Of a stretch of 64,000 nucleotides of DNA, positions 11,880 through 22,758 are shown one piece after another. Both the position numbers and the translations under genes were made by a program. The stretch is from Euwallacea fornicatus (Eukaryota; Arthropoda; Insecta; Coleoptera; Curculionidae). A model generated the notes under the pieces. It did no database searches. It was not told the DNA's origin and saw only the letters and a list, made by a program, of their open reading frames with translations. How positions within the stretch are numbered: the first letter of the stretch is position 1; each line of letters opens with the position of its first letter. The stretch is from NCBI RefSeq assembly GCF_040115645.1, contig NC_089576.1:1426001-1490000 (forward strand), written 5' to 3'.

Positions 11880-13796
11880 CGCCTGTAAGAACTCGTGGAA
11901 CGCGTCTATAAACACGGTATTTTTTAACAATGCTCAAACACGTATATTTTATATTAAAAAGGACATGAAACGCATTGTTTTTCATGTCAAAATTTTCCAC
12001 CCTTTTCCTGCTACCCTTACTAACATTTCATTTTCACGGGGAGAGGTAGCCGTTGCAGTAGATCAAATGAAAAGTAATTCGATATAAGGGATAGAACGGT
12101 ACACTCAGACGTAAAATTCGATATACAATTTCTCTACAATATAAAATTATAAAGTACAAAATAAAGTAACTCACTATTACTTCAAACGAAATTGAACTTC
12201 CTATAGTAAATGCTCTAATAGGTCCCCAGTAACAATTTGGCAATGACTCGGTCGTTCCTCGAACCCTTTCATGCAATTATCCAGCTTTGCTTCTGTTATT
12301 AATTCTAATTCTCTTTGAATTCTAAAACGTAAGTATACTAAATTTGGTGATCTGATTTTGTAAACGGAACCTTTTAAATGACCCCAAAAAAAAATCCAGG
12401 GGCACAAGATCTGAAGATCGCGGGGGCCACTTCATTGGGACTTTTTTGCGGATCCATCTCTTAGGGAAAATCTTATCAAGATACTTTCTCTCAGTCACAG
12501 CATAATGTGGTGGTGCACCATCTTGTTGGAAACAAATATCATCATCTAGTAGTTTCGCATTTCCTCCAGGGAAAATTGCGGCGACTAACGGAACTATTTT
12601 GTTTTTGAAGTGAAAATGCAACGATGATGCGTTGTTTAAGTTCTCCTCTATGAAAAATGGACCGATGAACTGGTAGCCGATTATTTCCCTCCATACGTTG
12701 AGTTTTTTCGGATTTTCTGTATGCAGGGTCTGTGTCCAATGAGGATTGTCAGTAGACTAATGGCGACGATTAGGTCGATGAATAGAATCATTTAAGCAAA
12801 ACGTTGCTTCATTCGAAAATAAAATTCTAGGAAAAAGCTATTATCGTGAATGCAATTTTTTTGCATCAATTCGCAAAATTCCATTCTGCGATTGAAATCA
12901 TCAGGCGTCGACTTTTGGCTTACAAAATTTTGTATAGATAATTTTTTTTGCTTTATAATATTGTTTGCCAATTTTGCAGGTACATCTAGTGCATGGGCAA
13001 CTTTGCTGGTATGACGCGTTCATCGATAGATAAAAGAATGTCTACGGTTTCATTGCCACCAGTTCTTGTTCGAGGTCTTCCACATTTTGGAGCAGATTTC
13101 TCCCTTCCAGTTTGTTGAAGTTTTTTATTAATTCAACAAACTACACCTCCAACAATAGATCGGCCTGGATATTTGCCGCTAAATATGCCACAGACCTTTT
13201 TCGAAGTTCTTTTGCAATCTCAATACTCTGTGAAGATTGAAAGTAAAATTCTTTGCTTCCAGGACAAACGATCATTTTTTTTTTTTTTTTGATACTCTAA
13301 CTGTCGTAGATATCGAACAACTGAATTCAACTATTAATGAATTCTATAAAAACTAAAATATTTTGTATCGAAAAAATTGCTTACATAAAAGACGATTTGG
13401 AGCTTCTACGTCTTATTACCATTTTTTCCCTCTCTTTCAAATCAAAAATGAATGGATTGTCTATCTTTAGGAAATAAAGATTAAAGCTGCTAATCGTTTT
13501 TTTTTTGATAAGGTTCTGTCGTTTCGAAACCAAAATTGTAGATTACATTTCAGTTCTGAGTATACCCTTGAATCCCTTATTCAATTACCTTATATTTCAT
13601 GTGCTACAATGGAAATCTTTCCATTCGAAAATTTGAAGTGAGTAGGGGCAGCTGGATAGGGGTGGAAAATTTCAAAATCGAAAATAGCGCCCCAAATGCC
13701 TTTCTAAAAGTAAAATTATACGTGTTTATACTTTTTTTTAATATCGGGTTTGTGAAAGTTATAAACGTGTTGCGATACCTGTTAGAAGTGCGGTAT
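11880..13796 (-). mobile_element. DD41D element C, copy 2 (minus strand)
   Basis: The inverted ends (about 11880-12105 and 13555-13796) match over about 230 bp. The block 'gagtaggggcagctggataggg' on the right corresponds to the complement of 'ccttttcctgctacccttac' on the left, and 'acgtgtttatac' to 'caaacacgtata'. Length is about 1.92 kb, the most complete of the three C copies. Confidence 0.8.
12195..13275 (-). pseudogene. DD41D transposase pseudogene (element C2)
   Basis: Transcribed leftwards. A start codon lies at 13273-13275 ('MIVCPGSKEFYF'). The HTH and linker are broken by stops and frame changes. The first catalytic site reads 'RILFSNEATFC', with Asn for Asp. Next come 'RSIFHRGELKQRIIV' related sequence, then an open catalytic stretch (12322-12621) with 'CFQQDGAPPHYAV' (second Asp present) and 'WPPRSSDLVPLDFFLG' (third Asp present, 41 residues later). 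The C-terminus 'RVRGTTESLPNCYWGPI' is shared with C3. Compared with C1, this copy kept the second Asp but lost the first, so the copies decayed independently. Confidence 0.85.
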
Positions 13797-15094
13797 TGGC
13801 ATGTGCAGAACTTAGAAAAGACAGTACTCAACATGTGATTCTGCAAACAGGGTTAATTATAATTGTTCTCATACCTATGGGCATTGAGAAAAGTTTGCAC
13901 ATTACCGTGAGCGAAAACGATTGAACATGATACCACACAGTCCAAATTTTTCAAAGAACTTCGAGAGGCCCTTCGATCGCAAGATCAGAAGTTGTAGATT
14001 CTGCTTATGCATTTAGTACCAGTCCAGGTAAGCACGAGAGAGGGGGGGGGTGTCCAGTCCCCATTGACGGATCTTGCACAGCTCGGGTAGACAATCAAGA
14101 TCCAGCTGTGAGAATACTAAATTTCCTGGACAACTAATCGAACAAAAGGATGAACCTATTTGAAAAAGTGTCACGTCCCCTGTTCCCTCGTTAAATAGGC
14201 AACCTTTTTCCGTCTAAAAATGTTCAGCCTTATTATCTCCTCAGTGTTTCTTTCGGTTTGGAAAGAATTACGTCCACACACCTGATCAAAGATGAGCTGA
14301 AACAGAGAGAATACTAACACTACACTCCTTTTCGGATATTCTTTGGCATCAATACTAATAAAATAGTCGGAACCTAGTTTAGCCCTAAGGTGGGTCGTCT
14401 AAAAGCCCTTGCCTGCCAAGAGCAGAAATTCAATTTATGTAACTATCTACTCAATAAAGAACACTATTTGAGAAAGGAAGTAAATTTATTGAAGTGGCTC
14501 TTTATTAGGTCTGAAGTGTTTTTAGTTTATTGCCGTGCTCAAGGTTTCCGAAAGGTTACATCATCAGGTCTTCTTTTAGAGTTAATTAGACTTTCAGAAA
14601 GACTAGTATTCTTGACAAAAAGGGGTGTTTGATGAATATTATTATTTCTCCGTTAAAACGGGCGCGACCAAGGAATATGATTACAATCCGACCCAGTCAA
14701 TTACCGGGGCCAAATTAACTTCATCAAGGGTGCCCCCCCGACGCGTTCCCTCTATTAATTAATAATTCAAAAGTTTGCGGCGACGTTGCCACCTCAAATC
14801 GTACACACTCGAAACGGGGTCGACTAAATCAAGTTTGCATATTTCAGGAGGGGTTGCAGCTTGCCCGTTGCATAATTTAAATGCAGACCGAGAGGGATAT
14901 GTGTTTTTGAATCTCATGAATGCTTAATAGAGGCCTTTGCTCGTGTGTAAGCAAAACATTTTTCGCGGCAGTGATTTTAAATTTTGCGGCCGTTGTACAT
15001 GTCATTAGGGACCCCACCGCGTAACGAGGCGCATTTTGGCTAGTTAATAATTTAGGAATTAGTTCGTCTTCAATTTCACCACTAAATATACATA
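13797..15094. other. No gene recognised
   Basis: Non-coding by inspection. It holds a run of ten or more G at about 14043 and one copy of TTCTTGACA (14609). An 80-codon open stretch at 14390-14632 has no recognisable motif. Confidence 0.5.
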
Positions 15095-16314
15095 CGAGGA
15101 TAATCCCGGAAGTGTCCGACCTAACACTAAAAGAACAATAATTTTTGAAAAAAACATTACACGTTGTCCCTCAACATGGTCTCCTTTGAGATCGTTACCG
15201 GTTTGCCAGCGACGGTGTATGGTTTCCATGCCGTGGTTACAGCTTCACTCGAAGCTCTAACCAGGATGGGAGGCTCAGAGAGTTGCGAATGTGTCAAAAT
15301 AGGCGTCAACCTCGGACTACATCTCTTCATTCTTGGCAAACTTATTTTCGCCGAGCGATTTTTTCCAGTTCGGAAATAGAAAATAATCCGAGGGGGCTAA
15401 ATCTGGCGAACAGGGTGGGCGAGAAAAAATTCAAAATCGAGCTGGTCGATTTTGGCCATCGCGATGACGGAAGCGTGGACTGGTGCTTTCTTTTTCGCCA
15501 AATGCGGTCGCTTTTTCCTAATTCCTTCGCTCAAACGCTGCAATAAATTTATATAATTTTCTCAGTTTATTGTTTTTCCTTTAGGGAGATAGTCGAGAAA
15601 AATGATCCCACGTGGATCCCACGAAATTGACGTCATCACATTTCCGTCGGATGGAACGGTTTTCGCCCTTTTGGAGCCGATTCTCCTCTTTCAGTTCATT
15701 GTTTCGACTGCTCTTTCATCCCAAATGGAAATGATGAGCCCATGTTTCATTCATGGTTATGAATCGACGTAACAACTCGGCTTTATTGCTACGGAACTTG
15801 CCAAACATTCCTTTAGAACATCCTCTCGGCGATGTTTTTATTGCTCAGTACTTTTTGATATGTCTATCGTGTCTGCTAACTCGCGCAATTTTCCCCAACG
15901 GTCTTTCAGTTCAATTTTGTGAATTTTCACTACAACATCTGGAGGGGTCAGATCTGGAGCGTCGTCGGGTCGACCACTGCAGAGTTGGTCTTGCGACCGC
16001 GTTTAAACTCCGGCACCCAACATTTTACAGTGGTTCGCGGAGGACCAGGTACTCCCAGAGTAGGATCTAACTCCGCTTTGATGTTGGACGGGTTGAGACC
16101 TTTCTAATGAAAGTATCGATGAGTGATTTTTGCATGTTCACAAAATCTCGGAGGGCATTCACTAAAAAATGCTCGAAAACGAACACAAATCAATGTAGCA
16201 CTTTCGAACTTTAGAGATAAGTCTTTTAAGACTAAATATGTGTAATATAAGTAAATTTTTAACAAAAAAATCGCCATCTATGCGTAAGTTCGAGTGATTC
16301 TGGGACTATCCTCA
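15095..16314 (-). mobile_element. Classic mariner (DD34D) element
   Basis: The ends are inverted: left cgaggataatcccgga (15095, preceded by TA) against the complement of 'tctgggactatcctca' on the right (ending about 16314). Length is about 1.22 kb, close to the usual 1.3 kb of mariner elements. The transposase lies on the minus strand. This element belongs to a different subgroup from the DD41D copies around it. Confidence 0.85.
15160..16150 (-). pseudogene. Mariner DD34D transposase pseudogene
   Basis: Read leftwards from about 16150, the remnant shows 'KAELDPTLGVPGPPRTTVKCW' like HTH sequence, then 'ELLRRFITMNETWAHHF', where the first catalytic Asp of the mariner 'VDETW' motif is Asn. 'KEQSKQ..ERGESAPK' follows. 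Around 15490-15510 the reading goes from 'LAKKK' straight to 'APVHASVIAMAKI'; the family normally has about seven residues between these, including the second catalytic Asp, so they look deleted. The third site 'SPDLAPSDYFLFPNWKKSL' is intact, followed by 'NEEM..EVDAYFDTF' and 'LKGDHVE'. Multiple stops and frameshifts are present. Two of three catalytic residues are lost. Confidence 0.85.
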
Positions 16315-18227
16315 AATAATAAAAAGCGTTAATTTTTGATAATATAATGGACGTTTTGTTAACATAAGAACGTATTTTACGTTAACTCGACTTGTTAGGC
16401 ATTCTGTCGAAACAACAAAAAGCCTTAATGCATTTTCTTGGATTTGCATATTTTTTGGACCCGTGCTTAAAAGGCATTCAAAATTCGCTAATAGGAATAC
16501 AGATTTCTACTTTTTCATAAAAAATTATATTATGCAAAAGGTTCTGGCCAGATCAGTGAATTAAATATTATTTCAATGTTTGACTAATATTAAATCAATG
16601 TGGTCTGGCAGGACGCCTCGGTCAGAGTTCGACGGTCGGGGATTTCCCGGTGGAACCTCGATGGCTGAATTTTTTCTCTAGCCGGACAACGGAGCTATAT
16701 TGTTGCCGCCCGAAGAAATATCTGTCTCTGATAGTAACAACGTCATAGGCTTTAAGCTACAGTTTCAGCATTTTATTCATCTTTTCTCGATAACTATACA
16801 GCTTAACTCCGATTTGAGATCGGTCCACAAGGCTAACTTTCCAGATGTTCTTCCGCTCGGAAATCCATCCACGGGGTGATACTCGCACGTAAGGAGAGAC
16901 CGGTGCTGCATTTAGTCCTGATTCCGGTTTATAATTTGAAACGTGAGATTTTGGAAAAGTTTCCTGCACAAATCATTTAAAGGGATTTTAATAGTTACTC
17001 AAAATTGAAGTAGATTGACGTTTTTCGTTAAATATACTCAAAAAGAATAATCGTAGCTTCTTGACATTGTGGTGAATGAGATGGTGTGTTTGTGCAGCCA
17101 AGTTATAACGTTTTTCATCCTATATAGCAACTATATCTTACACATTAACTGGCATTTATCCCCTAAAAATGATCTTAAACACGTTGGGAGTCTTGTACGA
17201 GTTCACCTGGGTTTATAAATGCAGAGCACAAAAATCCCAATTTTAATCACGGATCGGAAACTTCTCCGTTAAATGTGAGTTATCGAATTTGACACGCACC
17301 TCCGCTTTAACTCGCTTAAATTAATACTTCCTACATGCACGTACGAACATAATTTATAGCAAGATAGTGAGGCTCTAATAGTAACGGAGTTATAAGCCTC
17401 CAAAGTTGACCCAAAGTGTATAAAGAAGTTATCTCGTAACACGTTAATATCATTTTTGACACATCGGTGAAGAAATTTATCGAGTTTTTAGTACCGAGAA
17501 GATCTCTTATGTCAAAAGGCTTTCCCGTAAAAACGCATTGCGACCAAATATGGGAAATCAAATTAAAATTTCCCCGGCTTCCTTAATTCGATAAATAGTA
17601 ATTTGGGTAATGCACGAGCCAATAAAGGAAGTTTTTGCTTCCGATAAAGTTATAACTTCCGCGGTAACACTTTCTGAAATACCGTCCCATTTGTTCCGAC
17701 CCTGGGCCATAAATATTAAAACCAAACTACCAGCGGCCCCATCATTTAAACTTATCGGTTTAAAGTTTAAAGAATAGCCCTTGTGGTATAAAAGAGATGC
17801 ACGTTAATGGTGAAATATTATCACCCGTTCAACGGGTGAGTTTATATTAAAATTAACTGTCACAGTTTCTTGACTTATTTACGTGGCAATGACCTGATAA
17901 AGCAGAATGAACTCCTAAAGACTGTGTCAGGCGTCCCCCTAGAAGTTGGACAATCCCTATTTAGCTCGGCGAAATTGCCAACACATTACGAGTTAATCTT
18001 TTAATAATTAAATTAAAAGCACTCACAAAATTGCGCTTTCTCTCATCATTAAGCTCCCTAGTTGGTGATTTACAACGTCAGATCCCCTTATCATATTCGT
18101 TTTCATTTTTGAGGGCGACGAACAGTTTTGCCCCCGAAGGGAAGATGAACACATCTGATTCAAAATTACCTGATCGTGGCTGAATGTTTGCAATCAAAAG
18201 TTCTTCATCCAGACTGTCAGAAATATA
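16315..18227. other. No gene recognised
   Basis: About 1.9 kb without a supported gene. One TTCTTGACATTGTGGTGAA copy (17058) is the closest match to the dispersed consensus in the window. Open stretches on the minus strand at 16757-16969 and 17331-17561 lack recognisable motifs or good splice sites in a consistent phase. Confidence 0.5.
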
Positions 18228-18229
18228 TA

Positions 18230-19503
18230 CAGGGTGTTTAGTTTAACGATCCACAACCGAAAGAGGGCGGTAGGTAAGATGATCGCGAACGCATTTGACC
18301 ATACACCCTATTATACAAGATGGAAGATTTGTTCGCAGGATTTTATGGACGGATGAACGCAGATTTTCCCGTGAAGGAATTACCGACTTTCATAACCTGC
18401 ATTATTGGGCTGAGGAAAATCCGCATGTGAAAAAAGAAATTTCGTTTCAACATAAATCTAGCTGGGCTGGTATAATGGGCGGGTGCTTGATTGGTCCATA
18501 TTTTCTGCCAGACCATGTAAATGGCGAAAATTATTTAGAATTTTTAAGAAATTACCTACCAGATGTTTTGCACGGGGCGCCTTTAGATGCAAGAGCGAAA
18601 ATCACATTTTGAAAACGATGGATGTCCGGCCCATTATCGGAGAACAATAAAGGAGTTTTTAAATAATCAATTTCCTGAAAGATGGATAGGACGAAATTTA
18701 CCGATATTATGGCCTGCCGGATCTCCAGATCTCACCCCAATCGACTATCACATCTGGGGACGGATGAAAGAACTGATATGCAATGAGGGAATTCACGATC
18801 GAGACCAGCTCATTCGAAGAATTAATGAGGCAGCAAAATTAATGAGGGCCGAAATGAGGCTAGGAGTAACCGCCACAGAGATAAGACGAAGATGTCGATG
18901 TTGTATCAGAAACGGCGGTTCCCATTTCGAGGATAATAATTAGTTATAAGTAAATAGTATAATTTACATAAATAATAATTACTTATTAAGGTTTTATTCA
19001 ATTTGTTAAAGTGCCCTATGCATTTTTCTACTATTTTTTTTCTTTGTTAATTAAATACCTTATGGAGCATTAAGGCTGCGCCATTCAATACATCATTCGA
19101 AAGAGCAACGGTCAAAGAAGTTTTTAAAGATATTTGAACGACTCTTCCGTTCGCATCTTTCTCTTTATTTACTTACAAAGTCAAGGTTTGACATTAGAGA
19201 AATCAATTTTTGGAATTTTAAAGCATCACATTTTTTTTTCATATGCAGATACTACTACGTGTTTGATATCGATAAAATACATATTCAAGTTTATGCAAAA
19301 ACCGATAGAGTCACAACAAATGTTCCATTAAATTTTTATTGTAACTTACACGGAGGTAAACGACGAATTTGGTAAAATTCGGAAAAACGGCGATATCTGG
19401 AAATGCGTGACACTTTCCATAATAGTATATATGGCCAAATATGTTCACGATCATCTCACCTACCGCCCTCTTTCGGATGTGTATCGGTAAACCAAACACC
19501 CTG
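18230..19503 (+). mobile_element. Mariner-like DD41D element D, N-terminal deletion
   Basis: The left tip cagggtgtttagtttaacg (18230) and its right counterpart 'accaaacaccctg' (ending 19503) are inverted and flanked by TA. The inverted repeats continue inward: 'gaaagagggcggtaggtaagatgatcg' on the left matches 'cgatcatctcacctaccgccctctttc' on the right. Length is 1274 bp. Coding starts directly after about 60 bp of left repeat, so the promoter-proximal region and HTH are missing. Confidence 0.9.
18295..18943 (+). pseudogene. DD41D transposase catalytic core, one frameshift (element D)
   Basis: The best preserved catalytic core in the left half of the window. Frame one (18295-18612) has the first Asp in 'RRILWTDERRFSREG', then 'NPHVKKEISFQHKSSWAG'. 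A one-base loss near 18610 shifts to the second frame (to 18943), which holds 'FENDGCPAHYRRT' (second Asp) and 'WPAGSPDLTPIDYHIWG' (third Asp, 41 residues later) and runs to a normal C-terminus with 'CIRNGGSHFEDNN'. All three catalytic Asp are kept. The whole N-terminal HTH (about 120 residues in relatives) is absent, so even without the frameshift it would lack its DNA-binding part. Confidence 0.9.
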
Positions 19504-19507
19504 TATA

Positions 19508-21341
19508 GTGCTTGTAAGAAGTGTGGCGACACGTTTTTAACTTTCATAAGCCTGATCTTTTCCGAAAATGCTTAAACACGTATAATTTTACTTTAGAAAA
19601 GGTCTTTAACTCACTATTTCCAAGGTGTAAATTTTTCACACTTGCGCCAGCTGCCTCTGCTAACTTTTCATCTTCAAATGAAAGGTAATTCAAGTCCAGA
19701 ACCAGAACTAGAATTGTATCTGCAGTTTCATTAAAACATAAAATTACTAAATGCAAAATAAAGTAACTCACTGTTACACCAAAGAAAACTAAAATTCCTA
19801 GAATTAATGCTCAAACGGGGTTTCGGTAACAATTTGGTAATGACTCAGGCGTTCCTCGAACCCTTTTATGCGATTATCCAGCTTTGCTTCTGTTATAAAT
19901 TCTAATTTTGCTCGAATTCTAAGACGCAAATCCACTAAATTTTGCGGTCTATTTTTATAAACAGAATCTTGTAACTGACCTCATAAAAAAATCGAGTTGT
20001 CTAAAGTTTGGAGATAGTGACGGACATGTCACTACGCCTTTCCTACCGATCTATCTCCTAGGGACAATTTCATGAAGGTACTTTCTCCCAACCATAAGCA
20101 CAATGTGGTATTCACCATTTTCTCCAGAAACATTAGCGGCGGTTAGTCGAACTATTTAATTTTGCAATAAATGAAAATTTGATTCGTTCCCGTTTATGAA
20201 AAAGGGACCGATAGACTGGTGGCCGATTGTACCCATCCATACATTGAGGTTTTGCGAATGTTGCGCGTGCAGAGTCTGCATCCAATGAGGGTGGTCCGGA
20301 GAACTAGTAGCGACAATTATGTCCATGAATAAGTCAGTTCAAGTGAAACGTTGCTTCATCATAAACATGAAATTCTACGAAAAAACCTATTATCTTGAAT
20401 GCCTTTTTCTCATATTAATTCACAAAATTCGATCCTCTGATCAAAATCTTCAGCCATCAAGTCTTGGGTAAGGTAAAGTTTGTACGAATGAAATATTTGT
20501 CGTTATAAGATATTGTTTACTGATTTTACAGATAGGGCAAGTTCATGGGCAAGTTTGCTGGTAGACTCCTTGGGGTTTTTATTGATAGATAAAAGAATGT
20601 TCAGTGCCTTGTTGCCATCAGTTCCTGTTCGAGGTCTTCCTCACTTTGGAGCAGCTTTCACACTTCCAGTTTATTGAAGTTTTTTATTAGTTCGAAGAAC
20701 TCCACTTCAACCAATAGGTCGGTCTGGATATTTCTTATTAAATATGAGACACAACTTTCTCTAAATTCTCTTGCTATCTCCATGCTTTAAAAAGTTGAAA
20801 ATTTCAATTTTTTTGCTTCCAAGATAAACGGGCCATTTCTTTTTTATATTCTAACTGCGATAGATGCCGAACAACTTAATCCGATTACTGAAAAATTCTA
20901 CGGTAACCAAAATATTCTGTATCTAAAAAACTGTTTACCTTGAAGACGATTTGGAATTTCCACGTCTTTTTGTCATTTCTTCACCGTCTTTCAAACTGAA
21001 ATAAGAATGGATGGCCTATCTAGGAAGCAAAGATTAGAACCCTAAATCTTTTTAGGATATGGACTTTGTTCTAGCTTTATCGAGAATTGCAGATCCAATT
21101 TTAGTCCTGAGTATATCGCTATGTTCCTTATTCAATAACCTTTCATTTGATCTGTCACAATGGATAGCTTTAAATTTAAAAATAAAAAGTTAGTAGGGGC
21201 AGTTGGATAGGGGTGAAAAATGTGAACGTCGAAAATAATGGATTAAATGCCTTTTTTAAAATAAAATTGTACGTGTTTATCACTTTTTAGAACATCGAAT
21301 TTATAAAAGCTAGAAAGGTGTTGCAATGCGTTCTACAGGGG
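19508..21341 (-). mobile_element. DD41D element C, copy 3 (minus strand)
   Basis: The left end 'gtgcttgtaagaagtg' begins four bases after the right tip of element D. The right end (about 21341) is inverted ('gttgcaatgcgttctac'). Subterminal blocks 'gcgccagctgcctctgctaac' (left, about 19645) and 'gttagtaggggcagttggatagg' (right, about 21190) are inverted counterparts, as in C1 and C2. Length is about 1.83 kb. Abutting a D element without spacer suggests insertion at the TA that also bounds D. Confidence 0.8.
19790..20836 (-). pseudogene. DD41D transposase pseudogene (element C3)
   Basis: A start codon lies at 20834-20836. The HTH remnant includes 'TGSVKAAPK' and 'KLAHELALSVKSVNNIL', as in C1. 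The first catalytic site is readable as 'YDEATFH' with Asp kept, but in a broken frame. The second and third sites are heavily altered; the 'WPPRSPDL' block reads 'CPSLSPNFRQLDFF', losing the Pro-Asp of the motif though the terminal Asp of 'LDFF' remains. The C-terminus 'ITEAKLDNRIKGFEERLSH' is well kept. It is the most decayed catalytic core of the three C copies. Confidence 0.8.
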
Positions 21342-22546
21342 CTTTATATATTTCTAGCCTTAGAATTATTAATTGTGAAAACTAAGTCGATTCTAAGATT
21401 TACAACTTACGTGTTTCGCTGACGCTCGGTTCCACTTCAGTAGGAAATAGGAAACTTCCCAGTTTGCTCGGTTTCGAGTTTTCTGTAAACGGAAATGAGA
21501 GTTTGAAAATCTCCCTTATAGCGATTGGTTTTCAATAGCCGAGGAAATTTTAATAGGTTTTCATGCCCCCATGAAAGTTGCCAATGCGGAAATTATCCAG
21601 TCGAAACTGGAAAGTTAATTAAATTTGGCTTCGCGGTATTTAAGGGGGCAAGTTTTAATCTAGGAATATGCAGGGCATCCCAGCCTGAATGGTAAAAAAA
21701 TACTTGAACATTCTGTAGAATGAAAACAAGCAACTTTTTGTGAACTCCGAGTTCTCCGCAAGTATGCAAAGTGACGTCTACTAGCTTAACTGATTTTACC
21801 GACTTCAACTGGTTTCTGCCAACAAACCAAAGTGTAAGTCACACTGATACGTATGAAAAACAAACATGTGAAATTCATAAGAAAAGGAGCAGGATTGCGA
21901 GTTACTTAAACCTCCCAATTTTCATTATAACCCTAATAATTGTTGGAAAGTTTGAGCAAAAATATTGTTTTCCTACTTTTTATTTTGAGAGCGAATAACT
22001 TGGTAACGAATGCCACTATAATTTTTTTTTTTGTAAAAAGCAATAGCATTATTTCAGCCTTTTATGTAATCCCTAGTATTTATGATATGACTTTTGCAGA
22101 CACTCTGTACATATGGATTTTAGTTATCTTCACAATATGGTGAATGCATTTTTCCGAATTTCAGTTAGAGAAAATTAAGGGTAGTCGTAGGTGGCGCCAC
22201 CCAGCGCCATTTTACAGGGAACCAGACACGCTGCTATTTTATTTTGTGAGGCCACTCCTTCATCGATCTCTACGTTTCTGGGGCAGTTCAGCTGCGAAGA
22301 AACTCCACGAGAGATGGCGATCCAGCATAATCAATTCTTTGCCTTTTCTGTGGAGAATTTTTCGTGATGGCGCTAGATGGAGCCACTAACAAAGGGGACT
22401 GCTTATCGTCCACAGTGGGGTTTGCCAACAAAGTTCGAGCACAAAATGGACCGTCACAAATTGATAACATTTTTGGAGTGCTGTTGAGCCATTTAATTCT
22501 CTATATCGCAGTTTGAAACCTGGAATTTTTGGGATAGTTCTTTTAC
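21342..22546. other. Possible intron downstream of last visible CUB exon
   Basis: Lies directly 3' (minus strand) of the 22547-22758 exon, so it should begin with intron sequence of the CUB gene. No further exon with matching phase was found. The sequence contains 'agatggcg' type words common in insect repeats at 22170-22390. Confidence 0.45.
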
Positions 22547-22758
22547 CTATAAGATTAGTTTCCTCCATGAGCTGAAAATGGTACCGAGCCTTGAATCCTT
22601 GGCCTGGACTATCCGAATTAGCTACGAATTCTATGAACAATTCTGACCCTGTTGAAAGTACTTCTAGTTCGTTGCCTTCGTTGCAAAGCACCCTAATCGC
22701 TGGATCTGAATTTGTCCTACCGTCATAGACGCGTATTAGATCGGCGCTATGGAGGCAA
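22547..22758 (-). CDS. CUB-domain gene, exon 5 of those visible (end of CUB 2)
   Basis: A 212-bp exon. The acceptor reads 'tttattttccag' and the donor 'ctataagattag' complement, giving GTAAAA after the exon. One base completes the previous codon (AG+T, Ser), then 70 codons. Visible features: 'CLHSADLIRVYDG' with the third CUB cysteine and the acidic residues that follow it, 'IRVLCNEGNE' with the fourth cysteine, 'STGSELFIEFVANSD' and the closing 'GQGFKARYHFQ'. These are the second half of a CUB fold, an extracellular beta-sandwich of about 110 residues used for protein contacts. One base is left for the next exon, which was not found to the left. CUB call is secure; identity as a suppressor-of-lurcher 1 homologue is a guess. 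Confidence 0.9.
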
